64,000 nucleotides of DNA from UBA11524 sp963617205 (GCA_963617205.1 CAVEOA010000011.1:3730-67729), one strand, 5' to 3'; counted from the stretch's first letter, positions 23,398-32,888 are shown. Numbers and translations: made by a program. Notes: generated by a model from the sequence alone, not told the origin.

Positions 23398-24505
23398 CAA
23401 GCACAACATCCGGCAGCGTCCCAACGGCACATGGGAAGCGCGGTTCACCGCCAACGGCAAGCGCATGTCGGTTTACGGCAAAACCAAGAGAGAAGTTGCT
23501 GAAAAGCTGAACCGCCGCCGAGCCGAGGTTGAGTTTCACCTCTATCAGCCCTCGACCGGTTCGCCGACTTTTGCCGAATGGCTGACGACATGGCTGAACA
23601 GCTATTGTCTGTCCATCAAGGATTCGACACGCTATAAATACCTGACCGACATCAGAACCCATATTGCGCCCGCGCTTGGGAGCATTCCTCTAACAAAGCT
23701 GGATGGTAGCTCCATCCAGTCTTTTTATAACCGCGAATTAAAGAACGGCTCGTCTCCTAAATCTATCAAGAATTTTCACGGCGTTGTCCACAAGTCGCTT
23801 GCGCAGGCGGTAAAGCTCCGTCTGATTCTGATAAACCCTGCTGAAGCCTGTGTTCTGCCGCGTATTATTCGCCGCGAAATGACGCCTGTTCCAAGCAATC
23901 AAATCGCTGCTTTCCTATCAGCTATCCGCAATAGCCCTTATGCCGACTTCTACTTCGTCATGCTTTTTACAGGACTTCGCCGCTCTGAGCTAATCGGCCT
24001 GACGTGGGATTGCATCGATTTCAACAAAGGCACCATCCGCGTTTACCGTCAGTGGATGCTCGACCAAGCCACCCGTGCCTACCGTTTCACATCCCTGAAG
24101 AACAATAAGGAGCGCACATTCCGCCCTGCGCCAAGCGTGCTCGATGCCCTTCGCCGCGTCCAGCGCACACAAATCGCCAACCGTCTTGCCGCTGGAAGCG
24201 CGTGGACAAACACAGAGAACTTCGTTTTCACAGGCAAAAACGGCAGTTTTCTTCACAGCAACACCGTCTATTGCGACTTCAAGCGGCTCATTGTCGCCGC
24301 CTGTTTTAACCCATCTACCCGTCTGCACGACTTGCGCCACACCTTTGCAACGCTTTCCATCCAGAACGGCACGGACATCAAGACCATCTCCGAAACCCTC
24401 GGTCACGCCACCACTGCCTTTACCATGGATGTCTACGGGCACGTGTCCGAACAGATGCAATATAACGCGTCCAACCGCATGGAGCAGTTCATTCAATCCC
24501 TGTAA
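23390..24505 (+). CDS. int: tyrosine integrase
   Basis: A 371-residue phage-type tyrosine recombinase that integrates and excises the element. An N-terminal arm-binding domain (RQRPNGTWEARFTANGKR) is followed by a SAM-like core-binding domain (about residues 60-145) and a catalytic domain with Arg in TGLRRSELIGL, the HDLRHTFAT box, His in LGHATT and Tyr in MDVYGH. All key residues are present. The ATG at 23390 is chosen over a longer frame because of AAGGAGG before it. It is the last gene of the element before host genes, so an att site is expected in 24506-24900. Confidence 0.93.
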   Translation: MNNKHNIRQRPNGTWEARFTANGKRMSVYGKTKREVAEKLNRRRAEVEFHLYQPSTGSPTFAEWLTTWLNSYCLSIKDSTRYKYLTDIRTHIAPALGSIPLTKLDGSSIQSFYNRELKNGSSPKSIKNFHGVVHKSLAQAVKLRLILINPAEACVLPRIIRREMTPVPSNQIAAFLSAIRNSPYADFYFVMLFTGLRRSELIGLTWDCIDFNKGTIRVYRQWMLDQATRAYRFTSLKNNKERTFRPAPSVLDALRRVQRTQIANRLAAGSAWTNTENFVFTGKNGSFLHSNTVYCDFKRLIVAACFNPSTRLHDLRHTFATLSIQNGTDIKTISETLGHATTAFTMDVYGHVSEQMQYNASNRMEQFIQSL

Positions 24506-24912
24506 TAATGGGGTGCGATTGGGGTAAACCCATCTTCTTCACTCCTCTCAATGTCGGTAATTACAACGCTTTGCGGGTTTCAGAGCCGCACAATCACAAG
24601 GGACAGCGTCCCTGCTGGGGGTTTGGGGCAACGCCCCAATCAAAACGGCATCAGTCTACTATGCAGATGAAATCAACCATTCAGGCGCAGGCAGCGAAGC
24701 GTCCCTGCCAGTAACTATAGAAGCAACTACTTCCGAACATCTGCTTTTTACAGGCGCCTATAGCAGCAGCCGCTTCCGAACACCTTCTTTACTATTCTCC
24801 ATGGCAGCACCGCACAATTCAGCGGCGCAACCTCCTTTGTGCGGCATTGCCCGAAAGAAAATATTTGTGGCTTTTTCGTGAAGCATTTATGACGTTTTGA
24901 TGTCGGATTGAC
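24506..24912. other. gene-free junction with hairpins; possible att region
   Basis: About 400 bases without a supported gene. It holds two perfect hairpins, GGGAC-AGC-GTCCC (24600-24612) and TTGGGGC-AAC-GCCCCAA (24623-24639), neither followed by a T-run. The element's right att site probably lies here, but its partner is outside the window so the core cannot be identified. No tRNA gene is present. Confidence 0.4.
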
Positions 24913-24941
24913 TTGATTTTTTTCATATTTTCCGGTAAAAT
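24913..24941 (+). promoter_or_regulatory. promoter of two-component operon
   Basis: TTGATT (24913-24918), 17-base AT-rich spacer, TAAAAT (24936-24941): a sigma-A-type promoter 44 bases before the response regulator ATG. Confidence 0.6.
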
Positions 24942-24984
24942 GGAGTCGGCTGTAATCTGGAAAATGTGATCGAGGTGAACCGGG

Positions 24985-25677
24985 ATGGGAACGCGAATTT
25001 TGCTGGTGGATGATGAGCCGCTGATGCTCAAGGGGCTGACGTACACGCTCGAACAGGACGGCTACGAAACCGATACCGCCGTAGACGGTCAGGAGGCGCT
25101 CGACCTTTTCCGCGAAAACAGCTATGATTTGGTGCTGCTGGACGTGATGCTGCCGAAGATTGACGGTCTGAGCGTCTGCCAGCGCATCCGCGAAAGCTCA
25201 AACGTGCCGATTATCATGCTGACCGCCAAGGGCGAGGACATGGACAAGATTCTCGGTCTGGAGTACGGCGCGGATGACTACATGACAAAGCCGTTCAATA
25301 TTCTGGAGGTTCGTGCGCGCATCCGCTCGGTGCTCCGCCGTACCGGCAGCCAGCCGATGCATGCACAGAAAATCATCCGTGTGCATGACATGGAGGTCAA
25401 CCTGCTCAAGCGTACCGTCACCTTAGGCGGCAATGAGCTTCGCCTGACTGCCAAGGAGTTCGACCTGCTGCAGCTCTTCATCACAAACCGCGGACGTCCG
25501 TTCTCCCGGCGGGAAATGCATGACGCCGTATGGAAGCAGGATGATTACGCCGGCGATGCTCGCACCGTTGACGTGCATATCCGCCGCCTGCGCGAAAAAA
25601 TCGAACGTGATCCGGATAAGCCGGAATTCATCTTCACGAAATGGAAGGTGGGTTACTATTTCACCGACAAGGACTGA
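24985..25677 (+). CDS. OmpR-family response regulator
   Basis: A 230-residue response regulator. The receiver domain (residues 1-115) has the acidic pair in LLVDDEP, the phospho-acceptor Asp in VLLDVMLPK, Thr in MLTAKG and Lys in YMTKPFN. The C-terminal winged helix (about 130-228, ELRLTAKEFDLLQLF) binds DNA. GAGGTGA precedes the ATG. It is first in an operon with a histidine kinase and two GerMN lipoproteins, an order like mtrA-mtrB-lpqB of actinobacteria, suggesting a role in envelope or division control. Confidence 0.95.
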   Translation: MGTRILLVDDEPLMLKGLTYTLEQDGYETDTAVDGQEALDLFRENSYDLVLLDVMLPKIDGLSVCQRIRESSNVPIIMLTAKGEDMDKILGLEYGADDYMTKPFNILEVRARIRSVLRRTGSQPMHAQKIIRVHDMEVNLLKRTVTLGGNELRLTAKEFDLLQLFITNRGRPFSRREMHDAVWKQDDYAGDARTVDVHIRRLREKIERDPDKPEFIFTKWKVGYYFTDKD

Positions 25678-25732
25678 CCGTCATTTATTCGCATCGCTCC
25701 GGCGCGGCGCATCGTCTCTCCGCTGGAAGCTG

Positions 25733-27121
25733 ATGCTGACGTTTCTGCTCGTCATCGGCGCATCGTTCGCCGTGATGGCTTCCATCATGATTCAGCTTGT
25801 CAGCAATACCCTGTTTGAACAGCGCACCCGTCAGGCCACACGCTCGCTTGAGCAGCTGGCCTCGTCGGCTGCGCCTTTTTTTGCCTCCGCGCAAACGGAC
25901 AGCCTTTCCGAGCTGCTCCGGACGCAATCCGGCGAGCTTGGCGGGCGTCTGCTCGCGGTCGATGCAGACGGCAAGGTGCAGCTGGACACGTTCGGCGAAA
26001 AGAGCGGTCAGCGGCTGAGTCTGCCGGAAACGGTTGCGGTGCTGGTGCACGGCGAAAGCTCCGCGTTCGGTCTCCACCGCACGGAGGATTCGTACATCGT
26101 CGTTGCCGCAGCCGTGATGGTGTCGGAAGGAAATCGGCTGGGTGCGCTCGTGCTGTCGCTGCCCGTGGATGAGCTGCAAACGGCGCTTGAAACCATCACG
26201 CACCAAATGCTGGCGATTTTCATCGTGACGGCGGCATGCGCCATGGCAGCGGCGCTTGTGCTGTCCGGCAGGCTGACGCGCCCTGTCAAGGCGCTGACGG
26301 CGACCATTCGGCGCATGGGAGGCGGCGATTTGAGCGCGCGTGTCAGCGTCCGCACATCGGGTGAGCTTCGTGAGCTGGCAGACAGCTACAACGCCATGGC
26401 AGAGCAGCTTGAGCATCTCGACGCCAGCCGCAGCCAGTTCGTTTCCGATGCCTCGCATGAGCTGAAAACGCCGCTTGCAACCATGAAGGTGCTGCTGGAA
26501 AGCATGATTTACCAGCCGGACATGCCGGAAGAGCTTCGTGCGGAGTTCATGCAGGACATCAACCATGAAATCGACCGGCTGAACACCATCATCACCGACC
26601 TGCTGACGCTCACGCGTGAGGACAGTCAGGGCGAACCCCTGCATGCGGAGCGCTTTGACGTGTCCGCGCTGGCTGATGAAACCGTGCACACCCTGCGCAC
26701 GAACGCATCGCAGAAATCGCAGATGCTGACAGCTGACATCGAGCCGGACATCGAGCTGCTCGGCGACCGCAGCAAGCTGGCACAGGCGTTCTACAACCTG
26801 ACCGACAACGCCGTCAAGTACACCCCCGAAGGCGGGCACATCTCTGTAACGCTCCGCAGGGACGGCGCACAGGCGGTTTTCACCGTGCAGGATGACGGCA
26901 TCGGCATTCCGCCCGAAGACCAGAAACACATTTTCGATCGCTTCTACCGTGTGGACAAGGCTCGTTCGCGTGAAACAGGCGGCACCGGACTCGGGCTGTC
27001 CATCGTCCGGCAGATGGTCGCGCTGCACGGCGGCACGGTCGAGGTGTCCTCATCGGTCGGGCACGGCTCCACCTTCACCGTTCATCTGCCGCTGTCCGGA
27101 AAGGGAGGCGAACAGGCATGA
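25733..27121 (+). CDS. sensor histidine kinase
   Basis: A membrane sensor kinase of at least 462 residues. TM1 is at the start (LTFLLVIGASFAVMASI), then an extracytoplasmic domain of about 130 residues, TM2 (IFIVTAACAMAAALVL), a HAMP domain, the HisKA box VSDASHELKTPL, and ATP-binding boxes N (NLTDNAVKY), G1 (DDGIGIPPED) and G2 (GGTGLGLSI). The start is uncertain: ATG 25733 is the first plausible one, but the frame is open upstream and SLRWKL just before it looks native, so a rare start near the regulator stop (25675) is possible. The stop overlaps the next ATG. Confidence 0.92.
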   Translation: MLTFLLVIGASFAVMASIMIQLVSNTLFEQRTRQATRSLEQLASSAAPFFASAQTDSLSELLRTQSGELGGRLLAVDADGKVQLDTFGEKSGQRLSLPETVAVLVHGESSAFGLHRTEDSYIVVAAAVMVSEGNRLGALVLSLPVDELQTALETITHQMLAIFIVTAACAMAAALVLSGRLTRPVKALTATIRRMGGGDLSARVSVRTSGELRELADSYNAMAEQLEHLDASRSQFVSDASHELKTPLATMKVLLESMIYQPDMPEELRAEFMQDINHEIDRLNTIITDLLTLTREDSQGEPLHAERFDVSALADETVHTLRTNASQKSQMLTADIEPDIELLGDRSKLAQAFYNLTDNAVKYTPEGGHISVTLRRDGAQAVFTVQDDGIGIPPEDQKHIFDRFYRVDKARSRETGGTGLGLSIVRQMVALHGGTVEVSSSVGHGSTFTVHLPLSGKGGEQA

Positions 27122-28098
27122 AGAAGCTCCGTTTCCCTGCGCTGCTGCTGATTTTGCTCCTGCTGACCGGCTGCACCTCCGAACCGCTCGCGCCCTTGTC
27201 CGTGACGAGCGCGCCGCAGGAGGATGACGTTCCCGCGCCCGAAAGCAGCACCGCCGACATCGAGCAGCAATCCGTCCTCTGGTTTCGCTTCGGAGATGAG
27301 CCGCTGCTCGCCGCTGAGGAACACACCATCAGCCGTTTGCCGAACGAATCCTACGAAACGGCGCTGCTGAAGGCGCTTCTCTCAGGACCAGTTCTCGGCA
27401 GCGCAAGCCTCACGGCGCTGTTTCCGAGCGGCACGCGCGTTGTATCTACTGTCCGGCAGGATGATCTGCTGTTCGTCACGCTCTCCAGTCAAATCATGAA
27501 CCGCCTGAGCGACGAGCCGGAAAATTGGCGCAGCGATGCTTCCTGGCGGACAGAAATCCCGCTCCGGCGGCAGCTTGCCATGCAGAGCATCGCCGCAACC
27601 ATCACCGAAAACACGACTGTGCAGCAAATCGTCATCCTGGTCGAGCCGAATGGCGATGTGACCGACTCCATCCGTCTGCGGCAAACCTATTACACTTTGG
27701 ACAGTGCCGATTCATCGCTTGCCGAACCGCTCGTGCGTGACGAATCGCTGCTGCTGACCCCCGCAAACACGCTGAACGTCATCCTGACGCTGCTGAAATC
27801 GCAGGATTACGCACGCCTGTACCGCTATGTTGCCCAGGAAGACCCGGATACCGGCGAGGACAAGCCCTCCTCCGATGCATTTGCCGAGGCGCTCCACGCA
27901 TCCGCCGCGCTTGTGTCGTTCTCCGTCTCCGGCGGCAATGTATTCGGTTCGCAGGCGGTCTTCACCCTCAGCGGTCTGACCACGAAGAACGGCATGGATC
28001 GAACGATTTCCGGAAGGGTCGTCCATCTCTGCCGGAAAAACGGGATCTGGCAGATTTCGTTTTCTCAGCTGCTCGCTCTTGTGGAGGAAACGACATGA
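27118..28098 (+). CDS. GerMN-domain lipoprotein
   Basis: A 326-residue lipoprotein. The signal peptide MKKLRFPALLLILLLLTGC ends at the lipobox Cys (residue 19). A GerMN-type domain lies at about 55-200 (SYETALLKALLSGP, TRVVSTVRQDDLLFVTLS), and a second smaller domain follows. GerMN domains occur in spore germination protein GerM and in LpqB. The ATG overlaps the kinase stop and the stop overlaps the next ATG, so the proteins are made together. It probably acts outside the membrane, perhaps tuning the kinase. Confidence 0.85.
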   Translation: MKKLRFPALLLILLLLTGCTSEPLAPLSVTSAPQEDDVPAPESSTADIEQQSVLWFRFGDEPLLAAEEHTISRLPNESYETALLKALLSGPVLGSASLTALFPSGTRVVSTVRQDDLLFVTLSSQIMNRLSDEPENWRSDASWRTEIPLRRQLAMQSIAATITENTTVQQIVILVEPNGDVTDSIRLRQTYYTLDSADSSLAEPLVRDESLLLTPANTLNVILTLLKSQDYARLYRYVAQEDPDTGEDKPSSDAFAEALHASAALVSFSVSGGNVFGSQAVFTLSGLTTKNGMDRTISGRVVHLCRKNGIWQISFSQLLALVEETT

Positions 28099-29588
28099 CA
28101 CGCACTTATTTCCACCGGACGCGGCTCTGTGCGCTGCTGCTTGCGCTGCTGCTTTTGCTGACCTCCTGCACGCAGGTGACATCCCTGGCGCCTTCCGAAA
28201 CGCTTCCGCCGCCGAGCACCCCATACGACGCACCATCCGACTTTTCCGGCATGACGACTGCGCAGCGCGTTGCCCTGTATCTGCCGGATGCGCTGGGCAA
28301 GACGCTTCTTTGCCGTTACGAAACGATTGACCTGAGCCTGACCGAGCATCCGGAGGAGGCCGTGCTGAATCTCCTGCTTTCGGCAGACGGCGACAAGGAA
28401 ACAACCGCCCTCTCCGCATATGGCGCCATTGCGCTTGCCGCCGGGAATGCTGTCACAACCGCCAATCAGGTTTGTACGGTGAATCTGTCCTCGTCCGTCC
28501 TGTCGCTGGAGCTTGAAGCGCTGTACACCGTCTGCCTGTCCATTGCAACGACGCTCTGCGCACTGCCCGAGGTGCAGTACGTCAACATTCTCGTCGCCGG
28601 ATATCCCATCGCCATGGACATTCAGAATCTGCTGCCGCTGGGCATCCTGTCCTCTGCCGCAGGAAAGGACATTGCCAGCCTCTGGTCGCAGCTGACTGCA
28701 CAGCGAACCGGTGCAGGCGGCGTTGCGGCACGAACTCCGCTGACAAGCGCCGCCGTGCTTTACTTTCCGCTTGAGGACGGCACCGGTCTGACCTGCGAGG
28801 TGCGCCAGCTCTCCTTTGAGGGGCAGAACATGCAGCAGCTGGTGTACGGGCTGCTCGATGCGCTGTCCGCCGGGGCAATCGAATCCGCCGCGGCAGGAAT
28901 GCTCGACATCCGTTCGCTGCTCCTGATGGCGCCGGAATGCACCACACTCGCCAATGGCCGCCATTCCGTCACGTTCTCGCTCGTGCCGGATGCCCTGACG
29001 CGCATCGCCGAGGTGGGCATCAACCCCGTCTGCTTCATCGCCGCCGTCACCTGTACGCTCACGAGCTATGTTCCCCTGCTCGAGCGCGTCATCTTCTCGC
29101 TCGGCGATACGCCCCTGACTGTCCTGACCTCCAGGCTTCAAGGCACCTATACCCTGCCCAGCGGCATTGCGTCACGCGCCGACTTCGCTTCCCTGCTGAT
29201 GGATTCCGCCGCCGGCTATGTGCCCAACGGGAAGCGGCTGTCGTACTGTGCACTGCCGCTTTCAGCAGACTCATCGCTTTCGCCGGCTGTTTTGCTACGT
29301 GCGCTGTGGTCGAGGCTGCCCCTGTCGCTCGATGAATCAGACGTGCTCGGCGCATCGGTCACGGGCGATACGCTGCTCATCACCCTGAGCGAGCGCAGTG
29401 CGGAGGTCATCCGAAACGCCGACTGCTCCCAGCGGCTCATCGCCTACAGCATGGTGTCAACGCTGTCGGCGCGCTATCCTGTACGCCGCGTGCGATTCTT
29501 TTTCGGCGATCAGGCAATCGATTCTCTCTCCGGCGATGTGCTCTGGTCAGGCGAATTTATGGTCGACCCTTCCCTTCTTGCGGAATAG
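28095..29588 (+). CDS. lipoprotein with repeated GerMN-like domains
   Basis: A 497-residue lipoprotein. The signal peptide has a lipobox LLTSC near residue 28. Three related beta-alpha modules follow (about residues 70-190, 215-355 and 365-495), each with a hydrophobic strand pair and an LL..L.S or AL.A.PL helix, like GerMN repeats. It is the last gene of the operon. Function unknown, but the position after kinase and a first GerMN lipoprotein suggests that it is part of the same signalling or sporulation envelope system. Confidence 0.75.
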   Translation: MTRTYFHRTRLCALLLALLLLLTSCTQVTSLAPSETLPPPSTPYDAPSDFSGMTTAQRVALYLPDALGKTLLCRYETIDLSLTEHPEEAVLNLLLSADGDKETTALSAYGAIALAAGNAVTTANQVCTVNLSSSVLSLELEALYTVCLSIATTLCALPEVQYVNILVAGYPIAMDIQNLLPLGILSSAAGKDIASLWSQLTAQRTGAGGVAARTPLTSAAVLYFPLEDGTGLTCEVRQLSFEGQNMQQLVYGLLDALSAGAIESAAAGMLDIRSLLLMAPECTTLANGRHSVTFSLVPDALTRIAEVGINPVCFIAAVTCTLTSYVPLLERVIFSLGDTPLTVLTSRLQGTYTLPSGIASRADFASLLMDSAAGYVPNGKRLSYCALPLSADSSLSPAVLLRALWSRLPLSLDESDVLGASVTGDTLLITLSERSAEVIRNADCSQRLIAYSMVSTLSARYPVRRVRFFFGDQAIDSLSGDVLWSGEFMVDPSLLAE

Positions 29589-29754
29589 ACACGACTTGTT
29601 CACAAAGTGTCGCATACCTTTCACTTATTTCTACCGATTGTTTAAGAATCGTTCATGCCTCTGTCATAATCTCTGATTATAATATAAGCATAGTCAGTCA
29701 GAGAGAGGCTGACCGGAAGAAATCAGAAGGATTTCCGATTGAAGGAGGGTATTG
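29589..29754 (+). promoter_or_regulatory. leader and probable promoter of htrA
   Basis: A 166-base gap. TATAAT at 29678-29683 (TGAT just before it) is a good -10; the -35 is poor, as in promoters that need an activator. An imperfect pairing of CACGACTT with AAGTGTCG lies just after the preceding stop. GGAGGG at 29743 is the ribosome binding site. Confidence 0.45.
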
Positions 29755-31056
29755 ATGATGAAATTCCGTAAGATTATGGGCGGCATCGCCCTTGGATTGA
29801 CCTGCGCAATGATCGGCGCGGGTGTCACAGCAACGACGCGCAGCATGTCTGCCAGCGCAGAAGCAACTGCCGTTTCCTCTTCTGCGACCACGACGGTCGT
29901 GACGAGCCCCTTCACCGAGGCGGTCGCGAAGGTTCGTGACAGCGTTGTCGGCGTGAGCAATTATCAGAAGGTCCGCTACAGCAGCTACGGCAACAGCTAC
30001 TTCGGATACGGGTTCGGCTACGGCAGCGGCCGCGGCAACAATGATGTCGAGGAGCGGGAAGAGCTGAGCTCGACCGGTTCCGGCGTCGTCATCGGCGATG
30101 GCTTCGTGCTGACGAACTACCATGTGGTTGAGGACACCAGCAGCCTGCGCGTCACCGTCACCGACGACAGCAACAACACCACCGAATACGCGGCAACGCT
30201 GGTAGCCTATGACGAATCGCTCGATATCGCCATCGTGTACGCGACCGACCTTGACCTGCCGGCTGTGACGCTGGGCGACAGCGACGCCCTGCAGGTCGGC
30301 GACTGGGCGATTTGCATCGGCAACCCGCTCGGCTTCTCCAAGACCACAACGGCCGGCATCGTCAGCGCGCTGAACCGCTCGGTTGAGTCCTCTTCCACCG
30401 ACAAGTACGGTCGTAAGTCCACGACCTCCAACGCCATGATTCAGGTTGACGCTGCCATCAACTCCGGCAACTCCGGCGGCGGCATGTTCTCCGTGACCGG
30501 CGAGCTGATGGGCATCCCGACGCTGAAGTACTCCGGCAGCTACTATTCCGGCTCCACGGTCGAGGGCATCGGCATGTGCATCCCGATTAACTCCGCAAAG
30601 CCCCTGATCGAAAAGGTTCTCAGCGGCGAAATCACCTTCACCGCTGCGGAAGCGCTCGATTCCGATGACGATGAGGGCAGCACCAGCTCCTCCGGCACCA
30701 ACCTCGTCGGCAAGCCCCGCATGGGCATCACCATGAGCAACCTTGCCAACAGCGCCGCACTTCAGAGCGGTCAGATCCCGAAGGGCGTGTACGTGGTCAA
30801 CGTCGAGGAAAACAGCCCGGCTGAAAAGGCCGGCATGCAGGTCGGCGACATCATCGTTGACGTCGATGACACCGTTATCACCTCAACCACGGAGCTGTCC
30901 GCGAAGGTCGCTGAGTACGATGCCGGCGACACGCTGAAGATCAAGGTCTACCGCGTGCCGGGCATCACGGGTCTCACCGGCAGCGATGACATTCCGGATG
31001 GCGAGTATATCGACCTCGAGGTCACGCTGGAAATCATCGACAATGTGAAGCAGTAA
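29755..31056 (+). CDS. HtrA/DegP-like serine protease
   Basis: A 433-residue membrane-anchored quality-control protease. An N-terminal hydrophobic anchor (GGIALGLTCAMIGAGVT) is followed by a Gly/Tyr-rich linker, a trypsin-like domain with His in LTNYHVV, Asp in SLDIAIV and Ser in NSGNSGGGM, and one PDZ domain (GVYVVNVEENSPAEKAGMQV, about 335-415). TTG 29752 and two ATGs lie together; ATG 29755 suits GGAGGG best. It degrades misfolded exported proteins. It has its own promoter and terminator, and lies just after the two-component operon. Confidence 0.95.
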   Translation: MMKFRKIMGGIALGLTCAMIGAGVTATTRSMSASAEATAVSSSATTTVVTSPFTEAVAKVRDSVVGVSNYQKVRYSSYGNSYFGYGFGYGSGRGNNDVEEREELSSTGSGVVIGDGFVLTNYHVVEDTSSLRVTVTDDSNNTTEYAATLVAYDESLDIAIVYATDLDLPAVTLGDSDALQVGDWAICIGNPLGFSKTTTAGIVSALNRSVESSSTDKYGRKSTTSNAMIQVDAAINSGNSGGGMFSVTGELMGIPTLKYSGSYYSGSTVEGIGMCIPINSAKPLIEKVLSGEITFTAAEALDSDDDEGSTSSSGTNLVGKPRMGITMSNLANSAALQSGQIPKGVYVVNVEENSPAEKAGMQVGDIIVDVDDTVITSTTELSAKVAEYDAGDTLKIKVYRVPGITGLTGSDDIPDGEYIDLEVTLEIIDNVKQ

Positions 31057-31070
31057 TCATATAAACAACA

Positions 31071-31101
31071 GCCGCCGCAGATGGAAATCGTCTGCGGCGG
31101 C
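31071..31101 (+). terminator. hairpin after htrA
   Basis: GCCGCCGCAGA (31071-31081) and TCTGCGGCGGC (31091-31101) form an 11-bp stem, followed by the modest T-rich ATTGTT. It likely ends htrA transcription. Confidence 0.7.
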
Positions 31102-31184
31102 ATTGTTATGGTAACACCTCATTTATGCGGCATTGTCTAAATTCTCTAAGGGCATATTCTGTTTTCAGAATCAGCAGCGAAGGA

Positions 31185-31964
31185 TTATTCCTCCTCCGCT
31201 TTGGGCAATGTCGTTTGCGGCGGCACGATGCTCAGGTCAAGCTCCTCCGTGGGCCTGGCCTTTTTCTCCCGCTTTGGAGGAAGCTGCTTCGCCCAATCCT
31301 TCGGCAGCTCGACCGCCTTCTTCCTGCCGAGCTTCTCGTCCGTCAGCGTCATCACGTCATTCCACTTCGCCAGCAGAATCGGCAGCGACAGCCGCATCCA
31401 CCACCGCGGCGAATACAGCAGTAGCATCCGTTTCTCCGTCCAGAGCTGCACGCGTGCAATGTCCTTCCACGCCAGTTCCTTTTCGCCGAGGATGACGCGT
31501 CCTTCCAAATCAGCCGTGTCCATGAGCGATACCGGCTTGCCGTGCAGGCGAAGCTTGAGCCTCGTTGCGTCCGGCAGCACCGTGCGCACATGAAAGCCCT
31601 TGCTGTCCGCCACGCAGAACAGCTCATCGCGCCCGCCGAGGAGGAAAATCAGCAGCGTCAGCAGGGATGTCAGCAGGAGCAGTGCGGCAGCAGCGAGCAG
31701 AAATCCGCCCCTGATGAGGTTGACCACGCCCTCGAACCCGCCGAGCAGCAGCTCAATCAGCAGCCCAAGCAGCACAACCGCCGAAAGCACCGGCACGGCG
31801 ATGCGCATCACCTCGTTCCAGCTCATCCAGTCCGCTGCACGGTTTCGCGGCATTGCCCATGCGATGCGCGCAGTATTCGCCGGCGGTGTCTTGCCGCAAA
31901 CCGGGCACGCCTCCCCATCCGGCACATCGATGCCGCACTTCTTGCAGTAGCGCGTTTTCGCCAA
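31185..31964 (-). CDS. zinc-ribbon membrane protein, unknown function
   Basis: A 259-residue protein. It begins with a zinc ribbon (YCKKCG and CPVCG), then two hydrophobic spans (AVPVLSAVVLLGLLIELLLG; FLLAAAALLLLTSLLTLLIF) and a cytoplasmic beta-rich half resembling a PH-like or stress-related domain (ELFCVADSKGFHV). The start is a TTG at 31964, with GGAGG 7 bases before. It is 18 bases after the dipeptidase gene in the same direction. Not recognised further. Confidence 0.65.
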   Translation of the reverse strand: MAKTRYCKKCGIDVPDGEACPVCGKTPPANTARIAWAMPRNRAADWMSWNEVMRIAVPVLSAVVLLGLLIELLLGGFEGVVNLIRGGFLLAAAALLLLTSLLTLLIFLLGGRDELFCVADSKGFHVRTVLPDATRLKLRLHGKPVSLMDTADLEGRVILGEKELAWKDIARVQLWTEKRMLLLYSPRWWMRLSLPILLAKWNDVMTLTDEKLGRKKAVELPKDWAKQLPPKREKKARPTEELDLSIVPPQTTLPKAEEE

Positions 31965-31982
31965 TTTGCTTTCCTCCCGCAG

Positions 31983-32888
31983 TTATTTCAGGCGTTCAAA
32001 GTAGTTCAGCAGATTTTTGCCGCAGATGTTTTCGACGGCTTCCTCCTGATAGCCGTAATTGCGCAGCGCCGTCAGGAGATTCGGGATTTCCCCCGGATGA
32101 CGCACATCGTCCGGCGACAGGCTGATGCCGTCAAAATCGCTGCCGAAGCCGACAATATCCGCGCCGCCGAGCTGGCAGATGTGGTCGATATGCTGGGCGA
32201 TGGTCACGCTGTCCGCCTTGCTGTCCGGCGAGAGGAATACGGGGTAGAAGTTCACGCCGATGTAGCCGCCGTACTGAATCATCGTGCGAATCTGGTCGTC
32301 CGTCAGGTTGCGGACATGGTCGCACAGCGCACGGCAGCAGCTGTGGCTTGCCATCGGCGGACGCTCGCCCCGGGCAAACAAATCCCAGAAGCCTGCCTCG
32401 TTCAGGTGCGACACATCGACGCTGATGCCCAGCCGCTGCATTGCCTTCACCGTCTCGATGCCCTTGGCCGTCAGGTGCGTATCCGCGTCAACCGCAGCAG
32501 GCGTTGCGAAATCGTTTGGATGATTCCACACGAGCGCACCGATGCGGATGCCGCGGCTCCGCCACATTTCGATGGCTTCCCTGCCCTTCTGAAAGACCTC
32601 GCAGCCTTCCAGCGACAGCATGAAGGCGTTTTCTCCCGCCTTGACGTCAGACGGGTCATCGACCTGACGCAATCCGGCATCCGTCATGATGTGCACAGCC
32701 GCGTATTCCGCCGCTGCAATCGCCTCATAGTCACCGCCGTTGCCGTCAGGACCGCTCCACAAGGCAAACGTCTGCAGATTCACGCCGCCCTGACGAAGCC
32801 GTTCGGGCGTAATGTCCGTCTGTTCGAGGGTGCGTCCTGCTGCGCCGAGGCTGAAGAGGGTATCCGAATGCGTGTCTGCGATGAACAT
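31983..32888 (-). CDS. membrane dipeptidase, peptidase M19
   Basis: A 301-residue zinc dipeptidase of the renal-dipeptidase family. The metal ligands appear in DTHSD near the start, SLEGCE near 95, VDVSHL near 170, SHSCC near 190 and GFGSDFDG near 245. It cleaves dipeptides, including D-amino-acid ones, and is about the size of bacterial homologues. AAAGGAG precedes the ATG. No signal peptide is visible, so it is probably cytoplasmic. Confidence 0.93.
   Translation of the reverse strand: MFIADTHSDTLFSLGAAGRTLEQTDITPERLRQGGVNLQTFALWSGPDGNGGDYEAIAAAEYAAVHIMTDAGLRQVDDPSDVKAGENAFMLSLEGCEVFQKGREAIEMWRSRGIRIGALVWNHPNDFATPAAVDADTHLTAKGIETVKAMQRLGISVDVSHLNEAGFWDLFARGERPPMASHSCCRALCDHVRNLTDDQIRTMIQYGGYIGVNFYPVFLSPDSKADSVTIAQHIDHICQLGGADIVGFGSDFDGISLSPDDVRHPGEIPNLLTALRNYGYQEEAVENICGKNLLNYFERLK

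Noticed and set aside
24506..24714. 68-codon plus-strand ORF just after the integrase
   Set aside because: It starts inside the integrase end, has no ribosome site and spans two hairpins.
28065..29141. 358-codon minus-strand frame opposite the second GerMN lipoprotein
   Set aside because: The plus-strand gene has a lipobox signal and operon overlap; the minus frame has no features.
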